The notes: generated from the letters alone by a model not told the origin. Counted from the stretch's first letter, positions 44,400 to 53,461 are shown. The stretch is DNA of 64,000 nucleotides from Bog-473 sp963850095 (GCA_963850095.1 CAWKJX010000004.1:372001-436000); one strand, 5' to 3'. Numbers and translations: made by a program.

Positions 44400-47168
44400 G
44401 TGAATCGAATACGAGCGCACCTCGGACCCCTGTGGCCCTACGCGGTGCTGATCGCCATTCCGACCGCTGGTTTCGTGCTGCCGGACCTGATCAGCGGCCG
44501 GCTGGTCATCACCAGCGACAACCTCCAGCAGAACTACCCCCTCCACGTCCTGGTCGGCGCCATGCTGCGTCACGGGCAGCTGCCTTTCTGGAACCAGTAC
44601 ATCTTCAGCGGCACGCCGCTCATGGCCGACTTCAACGCGGGGGCCTTCTACCCCCTGATGGGGTTGTTCGTGGCCCTGCCGGACCGGGTCGCCTGGATCA
44701 CCACCGAGGTCGTGCTCTTCGCCGCCATCGCCATCGGCATGTACGTCTTCCTCCGGGCGCTCAAGCTCTCGACGATGGCATGCCTGCTCGGCGCCGCCAC
44801 GTTCGCCTTCGCCGGGCCCGTGCTCAGCCAGGTCAACCACGTGGACATGACCGAGGGCTACGCCGCCATCCCCTGGATGCTGCTGGCCGTCCACCACATC
44901 GTGCGCGACGGGCGCTGGCGCTGGACCATTGTGCTCGGCATCGCCTTCGCCACGGTGATCCTGGCCGGCGCGCCCGAGGCCATGCTCGACGAGGCGCTCA
45001 TGGTCGTGGCCTACGCCGCCCTCTCGGCGGGCCTGAACGCGCGGACGATGGTGGCGGGTCCTCTCGCGCTGCGCCACCGGCGCCGCCCTGGCCCTGTCGC
45101 TGGCCGCCATTCAGTGGTTGCCGGGCCTCGAAGCCATCCGCAACTCGCAGCGGGGGAGCGGGGTGTTCGCCGCCGCGGGGAGCTATCCGAAACCCGTTCA
45201 ACATCTTCTGGCTCGTGCCCTACCTGGATGGCGGCTACGGGCGCCTGGGCGAACGGCCGTTCTTCAGCCAGTACAACCTGCCCGAGGTCGGCATCTACCT
45301 CGGCGTGCTGCCGCTGATCGCGCTGATCACGTTGCTGAACCCGCGCTGGCCCAGCCGGATTCCCGCCCGTGACCGCCTCACCTGGTATGGCGTCGGGCTG
45401 TTCGGCTACTTGCTCGCCCTGGGGTCGAACACGCCGCTCGAGCATCTGTTCAACAGCATCCCGCTCTACGGCAATCAACGGCTGCAGAGCCGCAACATGA
45501 TCACCGTGGCCACCGCGGTCTGCGTGCTCTTCGCCGGTTGGCTCGACCGGACCGACGCGGAGCACTTGGAGCGGCGAACGACGGGCTACGACCGGATCTT
45601 GGGCTTGGTGCCCCTCGCGATTGTCGCCGCCCTGTTCGTGTGGGCGCTCGCCGCGCCCGCCTCGCTGGTGCACTTCTTCGCAGGCGTCTCCATCAACTCG
45701 GGCATCGCGTCAACCGTGCGAACGGCCACGACCTACGCGCTGGTGCTGTTCGGCGGCGGCAGCTGCCATCGTGTGGCTGCGGCCGCGGGTGAGCACGACC
45801 ACCTGGCTCCGCCTGGCGGCGGCCTTCGTCGCCGTCGACATCGGGTTGATGGCCCTCACGAGCCAGCTGACGACCTTCCCGCCGAACGACCTGGTGTCGG
45901 GGACGACCCCGGTCCAGCAGCTGATGGCGGCCCACCTGGTGCCGGGTGGGCGGATGGTCAACTACGACCCACAGACGTACGACAGCTGGCCCGACAGCCC
46001 GCAAGGCGTCCCCGACCTGAACATCATCCCGGCGTTGCCGTCCGTGTCGGGCTACGCGTCGATCGTCAACGGCAACTACGAAGCGGTCACCCACACGCAC
46101 GAGCAGGACGACCTCGACCTGGCCCAGCTCGGCTCGGGGATCGTCGATCAGCTGAACCTGAGGGAAGTCGTCACCCTGCCGGAGTACTTCCTGGTGCCGC
46201 TCGTCTCCCTGCCGCGCACGACCGCCGACATAACCCAGTTGGCGGAGAACATAACCAGCGACCCCGTCCTGCCCCGGGGCTATGGAGTCGACTACAACGA
46301 CACCGCCTACCCCTTCTATCCGGGACCGCGGCCCGCGCTCCGTACCGGGCAGACCGCGGCCTGGTTCTTCGGCGAGCCGCTGCAGCCGGCCTCCGCCACG
46401 GTGCTCTTCGACCGGGCCAGCCCGGCGGGCGCGCTGATCCGCTTCGGGAGGCTCTCCGCCGACGGGTCGACCCGGTGGGGCGGGGCCGTTCCCGTCGCCC
46501 CGGGCGCCACCATGGTGACGGCCGCGGTCCCCTCGGGAGCCGGTGTCGGGCTGTCGCTCCAGGTGCTCAGCGGATCGATACCCCAGCAGCGGGTGATCAT
46601 CACGGTCGACGGGCAACCCTACGAGCTCGCCGGGTCCCTCTCCTCCGCGCTCGTGCCCGGCGCATGGCGGGTGGCGGGCTTCGCGCAGGGGTACGTGGTC
46701 TTCACCTACGCCAAGCCGCCGCGGCCCATTTCGGCTCGCACCAAGGGGGGAGCACCACTCTCCGTGCAGGTGATCTCCAGCACCACCAAATCGGAGCAGG
46801 TCCGCGTCGACGCACCGGTGGCGTCGACGGTGACCCGCTCTGTGGCCTGGGACTCGGGTTGGAAGGGCACCGTCTCGGTCGACGGCGGGACGGCCCGGAC
46901 GGTCCCGGTGACGTCCTACGACCTCGTCCAGCAGATCCGCATTCCCGCCGGCGACGACGTCGTGACCTTCCACTACCGACCGCCGCACCTCCTGACCGCC
47001 AGCGTGCTCAGCCTGGGGGCGATCGTCCTGCTCGTGGCGCTGCTGGCCGGTTGGCTGGTCGTGCGCCGTCGCCGGCCGTCGGGCAGGAACGGGCCCGCCG
47101 AGGCGGGGGAGAGGACGGACGAGGCCGACGACGAGCCGGCGCAGCCACGTGAGGTGAGCCTCACTTGA
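44400..47168 (+). CDS. YfhO-type large membrane protein (three frameshifts)
   Basis: This very large polytopic protein has about 920 residues. The first half has 10 or more helices and the YfhO/GT-C-like opening ITSDNLQQNYPLHVLV, then WNQYIFSGTPLMADFN. Further marks are LPGLEAIRNSQRG and NPFNIFWLVPYLDGGYG. The second half is a beta-rich extracytoplasmic region with a final helix and an acidic tail. The frame shifts at about 45070, 45190 (a run AAACCC) and 45765 (GGCGGCGGCAGC). In each case the neighbouring frame continues the same family sequence. GTG 44400 follows a GGAAGG site. YfhO proteins are tied to envelope glycan or teichoic-acid glycosylation, but the substrate here is unknown. Confidence 0.78.
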
Positions 47169-47209
47169 TGACGTCGCCTCTTGGCCTTGGCGCGTGGTGC
47201 CCTCGGGCA

Positions 47210-47228
47210 GGTTCGGGGTACCCGAACC
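47210..47228. terminator. bidirectional terminator-like hairpin
   Basis: Perfect 8-base arms GGTTCGGG / CCCGAACC with a GTA loop lie between the convergent YfhO-type and egtD genes. No U-tract follows on either side, so the evidence is the position and stem strength. Confidence 0.5.
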
Positions 47229-47242
47229 CCGGGCCTACGGCC

Positions 47243-48214
47243 TCAGCAGTAGGGGTGGGCGAGTGAGAGCAGGAACTCGCCGTCCTCGGCCCCCCACATG
47301 CCCTCGACGACGAAGCCAGCCTCGTTCAGCTCCCGCTCCACCCGCTCGGGGGTGAACTTGGTGCTGATCTCGGTGAGGAGGTCCTCGCCTTTTTCGAAGC
47401 GCACGGTGAGGCCGGCCTCGGCCAGTGAGACCTCCGTCGCCGCTCCGGCGCGCAGGCGCATTTCGATCCGTTGCTCGTCCTCGTTCCACACCGCCACGTG
47501 TTCGAAAAGCTCGGGATCGAAGTCACCCCCCAGCTGCTCGTTGAGGACCCAGAGCACGTTCCGGTTGAAGTCAGCGGTGACGCCGGCCGAGTCGTCGTAG
47601 GCCGCCACCAGGCGGCCCCGGTCCTTCACCAGGTCCGTGCCCAGCAGGAGCGAGTCGTCGTTCGACATGGTGCAGTTCAGATCGAAGAGGAACCGGGCCC
47701 GTTGGGCGGGATCGAGGTTGCCGATCGTCCCCCCCAAGAAGGCGACCAGCCGGCGGCCGTCGGCGGGGATCTCGGCCAGGTGATGGTGGAAGTCGCCGAT
47801 GACGAGGTGGATGTCGAGGGTGTCGAACTCACGGGCCAGGGTGGTGGCGGCGTTGCGCAGGAACTCGTCGCTGACGTCGAAGGGCACGTAGCGTTCGAGC
47901 GTTCCCGCGTCCTCGAGCGCAGAGAGGAGCACCCGGGTCTTGTCACACGCGCCGGCACCGAGCTCGACGAGCGTGTCGGCCTTTGACAACTCGGCGATGG
48001 CGGGGGCGTGCGCCTCGAGGAGGGCCCGTTCGGCCCTGGTCGGGTAGTACTCGGGGAGCTGGGTGATCTCCTCGAAGAGCTGGCTGCCCCGCTCGTCGTA
48101 GAACCAGACGGGCGGGATCGACTTTTCCCGGCCCCCCAGGCCGCGGAGGGCGTCGAGTTTCATTTGCTTCCGCACCTCGTCGGGCGAGAGGTGCACGTCA
48201 ATTGTGTAGGCCAT
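47243..48214 (-). CDS. egtD: L-histidine N(alpha)-methyltransferase EgtD
   Basis: This SAM-dependent enzyme makes hercynine, the trimethylated histidine precursor of ergothioneine. Its 323 residues show the EgtD marks: PVWFYDERGSQLFEEIT, PEYYPTRAERALL, the SAM motif LVELGAGACDKTR, FLGGTIGNLDP, AAYDDSAGVTADFN and the C-terminal EFLLSLAHPY. The ATG is four bases after the egtB stop, so the two are co-translated. Regulation is unknown. Confidence 0.95.
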   Translation of the reverse strand: MAYTIDVHLSPDEVRKQMKLDALRGLGGREKSIPPVWFYDERGSQLFEEITQLPEYYPTRAERALLEAHAPAIAELSKADTLVELGAGACDKTRVLLSALEDAGTLERYVPFDVSDEFLRNAATTLAREFDTLDIHLVIGDFHHHLAEIPADGRRLVAFLGGTIGNLDPAQRARFLFDLNCTMSNDDSLLLGTDLVKDRGRLVAAYDDSAGVTADFNRNVLWVLNEQLGGDFDPELFEHVAVWNEDEQRIEMRLRAGAATEVSLAEAGLTVRFEKGEDLLTEISTKFTPERVERELNEAGFVVEGMWGAEDGEFLLSLAHPYC

Positions 48215-48218
48215 GGAC

Positions 48219-49493
48219 TCAGGGATCCCGGGCCAGTCGGACGCCGCTGAAGGCCCAGCGGGCCCCGGGTGGGAAGAAGTTGCGGTACGTGGCCCGCGCG
48301 TGGCCCCGCGGGGTGACGCAGCAACCGCCTCGGAGCACGTACTGGCTGACCATGAACTTGCCGTTGTACTCGCCGACTGCACCCGGGGCGGCCCGGAAGC
48401 CGGGGTACGGGGCGTAGGCGCTGGACGTCCATTCCCAGGTGTCGCCGAAGAGCCCGTTGGTCGAGACGGCCGGCCGCGGATGTGGCGCTCCGTCAACGCG
48501 GAAGTCGTCGGCGAGGAAGTTGTGGCCTTGGCCGTGGCTGGTCGCGATCGTCTCCCACTCCGATTCGGTCGGGAGGCGCATGCCCGTCCAGTGGGCGAAG
48601 GCGTCGGCCTCGTAGTAGCTCACGTGGCAGACGGGCTCGTCGGGGTCGAGGGGGCGTTGGCCTGACAGGGTGAACTGGGTCCAGTTGTCGGGCTCGTCGG
48701 GGTGCCGTGCCCAGTAGAGCGGGGCTTCCCAGTGCTGCGCGTTCACCACCGCCCAGCCGTCGGAGAGCCAGAACTCGGGCCGGCTGTAGCCGCCGTCCTC
48801 CATGAACGACAGCCACTCGCCGCAGGTGACCGGCCGGTCGGCCAGGCCGAACGGGGTCAGCTGCACGGTGTGCACCGGGAACTCGTTGTCGAAGCCGAAA
48901 CCGGTGCCGCGATGGCCGATTTCGACCGGCCCCCCGTCGTGTTCGAGCCAGCCCGCCTTGGGCGGGTGCACGGGCGACCCGGCAGGGGTACCAGCCAGGT
49001 AGGAGGGCTGCAGCGGATTCCTCGACAGCACGTGCTTGATGTCCATGAGGAGCAGCTCCTGATGTTGCTGCTCATGGTGGAGGCCGAGGGTGACCAGCTC
49101 GGGTAGCCCGGGATGGTCGAGCTCGTCGAACAGCGCGTCCATGGCCCGGTCGACATGGGCCCGGTAGCGGGCGATCTCCTCGATGCCCGGGCGCGACAGC
49201 AGACCACGCTCGGGCCGCGGGTGCCTGGCCCCGACCGCCTCGTAGTACGAGTTGAAGATGTAGGCGTAGGCGTCGTCGAACGGCTCGTAACCAGGGGCGT
49301 ACTCGCCCAGAATGAAGGTCTCGAAGAACCAGGTGGCATGGGCGCGATGCCATTTGGTCGGGCTGACGTCGGGCATGCTCTGGACGGTCTGGTCCTCGGC
49401 ACTCAAGGGCGACGCCAGGCGCTCGGTGGTCGCCCGTACCCGGCCGTAGGCGTCCCGGAGGTCAGACGGCACCGCTCGACCGTGTGTCTCCAT
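48219..49493 (-). CDS. egtB: hercynine oxygenase EgtB
   Basis: This non-heme iron sulfoxide synthase joins hercynine to a thiol donor. Residues 1-190 form a DinB-like domain with the iron ligands: His in TKWHRAHATWFFETF and the HxxxHxE of LHHEQQHQELLLMD. The C-terminus is an FGE-sulfatase-type domain (GDTWEWTSSAYAPYPGF, YVLRGGCCVTPRGHARATYRNFFPP). The opening VQSMPDVSPTKWH and the absence of nearby egtA or egtC fit the EgtB type of Chloracidobacterium and cyanobacteria, which can use cysteine, rather than mycobacterial EgtB that uses gamma-glutamylcysteine; this is inference. I prefer ATG 49493. Confidence 0.92.
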   Translation of the reverse strand: METHGRAVPSDLRDAYGRVRATTERLASPLSAEDQTVQSMPDVSPTKWHRAHATWFFETFILGEYAPGYEPFDDAYAYIFNSYYEAVGARHPRPERGLLSRPGIEEIARYRAHVDRAMDALFDELDHPGLPELVTLGLHHEQQHQELLLMDIKHVLSRNPLQPSYLAGTPAGSPVHPPKAGWLEHDGGPVEIGHRGTGFGFDNEFPVHTVQLTPFGLADRPVTCGEWLSFMEDGGYSRPEFWLSDGWAVVNAQHWEAPLYWARHPDEPDNWTQFTLSGQRPLDPDEPVCHVSYYEADAFAHWTGMRLPTESEWETIATSHGQGHNFLADDFRVDGAPHPRPAVSTNGLFGDTWEWTSSAYAPYPGFRAAPGAVGEYNGKFMVSQYVLRGGCCVTPRGHARATYRNFFPPGARWAFSGVRLARDP

Positions 49494-49617
49494 GAGATAG
49501 TCCCTTCGCCACCCCACCCGGAGCGGTCGCTTTCGCTGGCTGGGCGATTAGTGGATCACCCTACCCAGATGTCCCCGCGAACAGGCGCGTTTGCCCCAGA
49601 TTTCACGTAAAGGCCAG

Positions 49618-50337
49618 GTGGCTGCGACTGTGCTGGATGACGGCCCGCCCTTGGCTACTGTCGAATCCGTGGACGGCCCGCCGCTCTCCCGGGAGGCCAT
49701 CGACGCGTATTTGGGCGGCGTCGACTGGCTGCGTGGCATCCTTCGCCGCGCCGAGGTGGCGGAGCACTGGTCCAAGGCCAGCGCGGTGGCCAACTACACC
49801 GTGGGCGGCGTGGCGGCGCATGCCGTGCACTCGGTCGTGTGGCTCGACCAGGTGCTCAAGGATGCGGAGCCGGTCAACTTGCGGCGGGTCGAGATCGCGG
49901 GGTTCTTCGGGATCAACCGCGTGGACGAGAGCGAGGACCGTGACCCGTTCTCGGCGTCCCTGCGGGCGGCGGCGGAGGCCTTCGCGGCCACGGGGCCGTA
50001 TGTGGTCATCTCCACCTGCACCGCATCACGTGATGAACTGGTCGGCCTCCTGAGCCAAGCGTCAGCGGAGCGGGCCGTGCCCGTGGTGCGCGTCCCTGGC
50101 GCGCAGGTTCCGCTGCGCGACTACCTGCGGACCCGGGTCCTCGAGGTGGTCGTGCACGGCGACGACGTGGCCAGCAGCGTCCCCGGCATGAGCGTGGCCG
50201 ATCCGCCTCCTGCCGCCATGGACATGTGTCTCGGCGTCTGCTTGGAGATGGCCCGGGGCCGTCTGGGCGACATCGAGACGCTGCGGGCCTTCACCAGGGG
50301 CGAACGCTCGGAGCCCAGCGGGTTGCGCGTCCTGTAG
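49618..50337 (+). CDS. maleylpyruvate isomerase / DinB-superfamily protein
   Basis: This protein of about 239 residues is of the mycothiol-type DinB (MDMPI/TIGR03083) fold. It has an N-terminal helix bundle (SREAIDAYLGGVDWLRG, YTVGGVAAHAVHSVVWLDQV) and a putative metal-ligand His in EVVVHGDDVA. Such proteins carry out mycothiol-dependent isomerisation or transfer, consistent with an actinobacterium. GTG 49618 follows AAAGG at good spacing; a further GTG at 49669 is possible. It is divergent from egtB and convergent with the ABC permease gene. Confidence 0.75.
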   Translation: MAATVLDDGPPLATVESVDGPPLSREAIDAYLGGVDWLRGILRRAEVAEHWSKASAVANYTVGGVAAHAVHSVVWLDQVLKDAEPVNLRRVEIAGFFGINRVDESEDRDPFSASLRAAAEAFAATGPYVVISTCTASRDELVGLLSQASAERAVPVVRVPGAQVPLRDYLRTRVLEVVVHGDDVASSVPGMSVADPPPAAMDMCLGVCLEMARGRLGDIETLRAFTRGERSEPSGLRVL

Positions 50338-50387
50338 CGGGCCTGATCCCCTTCGGGCCGGGGCGCCCCTCGTGGCGCGGCGAAGGG

Positions 50388-51296
50388 TCAGGCCAGGACC
50401 TTGCGACGGAAGTTGCGCAGGCCGAGGGTCAGGAAGATCACGCTGAACGCGCAAATGGCGGGATAGATCACGTAGAGGTGCATGTGGGCCGCGTCCGTGA
50501 ACGCGGCGCGCATACCGTCGTTGATGTAGATCAGCGGGTTCACCAGCACCACGATCTGGAGCCAGTGGACGGTTCCGAGCTTGACCGCGGCCAGACGGGT
50601 CCACTGGTAGTAGGTCCCGCCCAAGAAGGTGATCGGGAGCACAATGAAGCCGAACATGAGGCCGAGGTTCCGTGGTTCGAACGACGTGCCCAACAGCAGT
50701 CCGAGCGACGCCATGCAGAAGCACGAGAGGGGCACGAGGGTGACGATCAACGGCCAGTGGTACGTGATCTGTGCCTCCACGCCCGCCGCGTGCACCACCC
50801 GGGCGATCGGGAACACGATGATGGCGGAGACCAGACCCTGTGAGCCACCCGAGATCACCTTGGACATGGCGACGAGCCATACCGGGCACGGCGCCTGCAC
50901 CCGATCCTCGATCTCACGCGTGAACCCGAACTCCTGGGCCATGGGCATGGCCACGGCCTGAATGCCCTGGAACATGATGGACAGGCCGACGACGCCGGGC
51001 ACCAGCACGGTGGCGAAGGCCGACTCCGCACCCGGGATACCGCTGGCCGCCCCGATGCCCTGACCGATCTTCGGGAAGACGTACAGGAAGACGAAGCACA
51101 GCAGGAACGGCTGCACGAGGGTGCGGATGACGAACTCGACCTTGTGCTTCCAGAGCACCAACAGATCGCGGCGGATGAGGGCACCGAGCGACGTCCAGCT
51201 GGAGGAGGCGGCCGAGCGGGTCGGCTTCAGGTCGATGTGGCGGTGGGTCGACGTGTCCGGAGTGGACGCCGGGACGGCATCGGTGGTGGTGGCCAT
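50388..51296 (-). CDS. ABC-2 type transporter permease (DrrB-like)
   Basis: This 302-residue membrane permease has six helices. An N-terminal cytosolic segment with the RRDLLVLWKHKVEFVIRT element is followed by QPFLLCFVFLYVFPKIG. The conserved QEFGFTREIEDRVQAPCPVW coupling region and GGTYYQWTRLAAV come later. It works with the ATPase encoded immediately upstream: its ATG overlaps that gene's TGA by one base. The pair resembles antibiotic/lipid exporters of the DrrAB type. Cargo is unknown. It is the last gene of the ferredoxin-PadR-ABC operon. Confidence 0.88.
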   Translation of the reverse strand: MATTTDAVPASTPDTSTHRHIDLKPTRSAASSSWTSLGALIRRDLLVLWKHKVEFVIRTLVQPFLLCFVFLYVFPKIGQGIGAASGIPGAESAFATVLVPGVVGLSIMFQGIQAVAMPMAQEFGFTREIEDRVQAPCPVWLVAMSKVISGGSQGLVSAIIVFPIARVVHAAGVEAQITYHWPLIVTLVPLSCFCMASLGLLLGTSFEPRNLGLMFGFIVLPITFLGGTYYQWTRLAAVKLGTVHWLQIVVLVNPLIYINDGMRAAFTDAAHMHLYVIYPAICAFSVIFLTLGLRNFRRKVLA

Positions 51297-52291
51297 CAGT
51301 CGCGCAACTCCTTTCCGGTCAGTCCGATGAAGACTGTCTCGAGCGTGGGCTCGGCGACCGACAGGTCGGCCACGGAGACCCCGGCGGCCTCGGCCGCCGC
51401 GACAACGCGGGGCACCAGCCGCTCCGAGCCCCGGATATGGAGTTCCACGCCGCCGTCGATCGTCCGCGTCCTGGTCAGGCCCTCGAGCTGCGACCCGAAG
51501 GCCTCGGCCAGCTCCTCGGGTTTGCCGCTCGACTTGACCGTGACGATGGTGTCGGCGCCAACGCTGCGCTTCAGCTCGGCCGGCGTGTCGAGGGCCAGGA
51601 TCTTCCCGTGGTCCATGATGGCCACGCGGTTGCACAGCCGGTCGGCCTCTTCCATGTAGTGCGTGGTGAGCATGATGGTCTGGCCCTCGGCGTTGAGGCC
51701 GCGCAGCAGCTCCCACAGGACGAGTCGTCCCTGCGGGTCGAGGCCGGCAGTCGGCTCGTCGAGGAAGAGCACCGCCGGCCGGTGGAAGATGGCCCGGGCC
51801 ACCATGAGGCGCTGGGCCATCCCGCCGGAGAGTGCATAGACCGACGCGTTGGCGAAGCGGGTCAGCTGGAACCGATCGAGCAGGTCGTCGGCGACCTGGC
51901 GACATTCCCGAGACCCCATGCCGAACAGGCGCCCGTGCCAGTACAGGTTCTCCCGGGGCGTCAGTTGGCGGTCGAGCGTGTTCTGCTGCGAGACGACCCC
52001 GATGACCTGCTTCACCAGAGACGGGTGCTCGGTCACGTCGATGCCGGCCACCAACGCCTGCCCGTCCGTGGGGATCACCCTGGTGGTGAGCACCCCCACC
52101 GTCGTCGTCTTGCCGGCCCCGTTGGGACCGAGGAGCCCGAAGACCTCCCCGGTCCCGACGCTGAGGTTGAGTTTGTCGACGGCACGGAAGTCCGTGCCCG
52201 TGTAGGTCTTGGTGAGGCCCCTGGTCTCGATGATGGGTGTCGCTCCGTCAGGGTCGTACCCGTCGAGCGTGGGGGCGGTCGCAGTCGTCAT
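51296..52291 (-). CDS. ABC transporter ATP-binding protein (DrrA-like)
   Basis: This 331-residue ABC ATPase has Walker A GPNGAGKTT (55-63), Q-loop region VVSQQNTLDRQLTPREN, signature LSGGM, Walker B VLFLDEPTAGLDP and the H-loop TTHYME. The C-terminal extension (residues 230-331, ending TLETVFIGLTGKEL) is the DrrA-type domain that couples to the permease. It is located 56 bases behind the PadR gene. Likely expelled substances are hydrophobic compounds; the specificity is not readable. Confidence 0.92.
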   Translation of the reverse strand: MTTATAPTLDGYDPDGATPIIETRGLTKTYTGTDFRAVDKLNLSVGTGEVFGLLGPNGAGKTTTVGVLTTRVIPTDGQALVAGIDVTEHPSLVKQVIGVVSQQNTLDRQLTPRENLYWHGRLFGMGSRECRQVADDLLDRFQLTRFANASVYALSGGMAQRLMVARAIFHRPAVLFLDEPTAGLDPQGRLVLWELLRGLNAEGQTIMLTTHYMEEADRLCNRVAIMDHGKILALDTPAELKRSVGADTIVTVKSSGKPEELAEAFGSQLEGLTRTRTIDGGVELHIRGSERLVPRVVAAAEAAGVSVADLSVAEPTLETVFIGLTGKELRD

Positions 52292-52347
52292 GGCGTCTTC
52301 GAGAAGAGTACCTGGCGACCGTCGGACCGACGTCCTCGTTCTGCGGC

Positions 52348-52941
52348 CTAGTCCTCGGCCAGGATCTGATACAGATCCTTGCGGGCCTTTTGGATGACCG
52401 CGATGCCGCGCTCGAGCTGCGATTGCTCGCCCGCTCCGGAGAGCTGCTTGGCGGCGCTCATGAGCTGACCGACCGCCTGGCGCAAAGTGCGGATCTGCTC
52501 CTCGCTCTCGTCGCCCTGGGTGGGCATCGCGGCCTGCTCGGCTTCGGCCCGGCCGGCCTCGGTGAGGCTGAACTTGCGGCTGCCGTCGACCTCGGTCGCC
52601 TGGACGACGCCGGCGTCCTCGAGCATTTGTAGGTGCGGGTAGACCGACCCTGGGCTCGGTCGCCAGAGCCCGCCGCTCATCTCCTCGAGCCGGCGCATGA
52701 CCTCGTAGCCATTGGCGGGTCCGTCGCGCAGAGCGACCAGTACGGCCGTGCGGATGTCGCCACGGCGCATGCGCCGGCCGCCACCCCAGCCCCCGCGTCC
52801 GCCACCCCAGCCCCCGCGGCCGCGCGGGCCGCCTCGCATGCCCCGGAAGGGGTGCTCGTGGCCGTGATCATGGTGGTCGTGGTCGTGCTCGTGGTCGTGC
52901 TCGTGGGCGCGCTCGTGATCGTGATTGTGTGCGTGTTGCAT
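52348..52941 (-). CDS. PadR family transcriptional regulator with histidine-rich N-terminus
   Basis: This 197-residue regulator has an unusual N-terminus: within residues 1-30 there are about 13 histidines in HxH and HDHD patterns, followed by an Arg/Gly-rich linker (GGRGGWGGGRRMRRG). The PadR winged helix follows from about 62 (DIRTAVLVALRDGPANGYEV, MRRLEEMSGGLWRPSPGSVY, PHLQMLEDAGVVQATEVDG). The C-terminus is a dimerisation helix. The His-rich part could bind Ni, Zn, Cu or Co, which is inference. PadR proteins repress neighbouring transporters, and here the transporter is directly downstream. A palindrome at 53469-53478 is the likely operator. Confidence 0.9.
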   Translation of the reverse strand: MQHAHNHDHERAHEHDHEHDHDHHDHGHEHPFRGMRGGPRGRGGWGGGRGGWGGGRRMRRGDIRTAVLVALRDGPANGYEVMRRLEEMSGGLWRPSPGSVYPHLQMLEDAGVVQATEVDGSRKFSLTEAGRAEAEQAAMPTQGDESEEQIRTLRQAVGQLMSAAKQLSGAGEQSQLERGIAVIQKARKDLYQILAED

Positions 52942-52985
52942 TGGTGTTTCCTTTCGATTGTGTCGTTCGAATTTCGTGTGGTGTG

Positions 52986-53390
52986 TCAGAGCTCGGAGAC
53001 GGGGCGCAGGGCGATGGCCGACTCCGGGCACGCCACGACGCACAGGCCACAGGCATGGCAGTCCTGGGCCCGTACCGCGTAGGCGCCTTGTCGCCGGTGG
53101 GCGACGCTGCGCAGCTTGCCGAGGATGCTCAACGAGCCGAAGTCCTCGTCGGTGATCCGTGTCACCTCGAAGACGTCGTACGGGCAGACCTCGGTGCAGT
53201 CGCGCTTGCCTTCGCAGCGGCTCAGTTCGACGACCGGAACGAAGCGACCGGGTTCGGCCCGGCAGCGCTCGCCGGGGCGATCCGGATTGGCACGGGCGGC
53301 CCGGACCTTGGCCGGGTTGGTACGCCTGGCCGCAGTCGGGGGCACCGGCTCGTCACCGAAGGACGTGCCGTCGGTCGAGCTGGTCTCCAT
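52986..53390 (-). CDS. two-cluster ferredoxin
   Basis: This 134-residue iron-sulfur protein has two cluster motifs. The first, CEGKRDCTEVCPYDVF, has only three cysteines (C-x5-C-x3-CP), so it may carry a 3Fe or modified cluster. The second is complete: CHACGLCVVACP. The first 55 residues are a low-complexity leader with no sequence similarity that I recognise (ARRTNPAKVRAARANPDRPG). ATG 53390 is preceded by an AGGAGGAGG ribosome site. It is the first gene of the operon with PadR and the ABC transporter. The electron partner is unknown. Confidence 0.88.
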   Translation of the reverse strand: METSSTDGTSFGDEPVPPTAARRTNPAKVRAARANPDRPGERCRAEPGRFVPVVELSRCEGKRDCTEVCPYDVFEVTRITDEDFGSLSILGKLRSVAHRRQGAYAVRAQDCHACGLCVVACPESAIALRPVSEL

Positions 53391-53399
53391 GCCTCCTCC

Positions 53400-53450
53400 T
53401 GTCTCATATTGCGCTCTGTCTCGTGTTGCGCTCTGTCTCGTGTTGCGCTC
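53400..53450 (-). repeat. three tandem 17-base units in the ferredoxin 5' leader
   Basis: The plus-strand unit TGTCTCGTGTTGCGCTC occurs three times in tandem (the first with CATATT in place of CGTGTT). It lies in the transcribed leader between the predicted start near 53455 and the ribosome site. It could be a binding or pausing site, or a slippage-prone array. Confidence 0.9.
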
Positions 53451-53461
53451 TGAACACTCGT

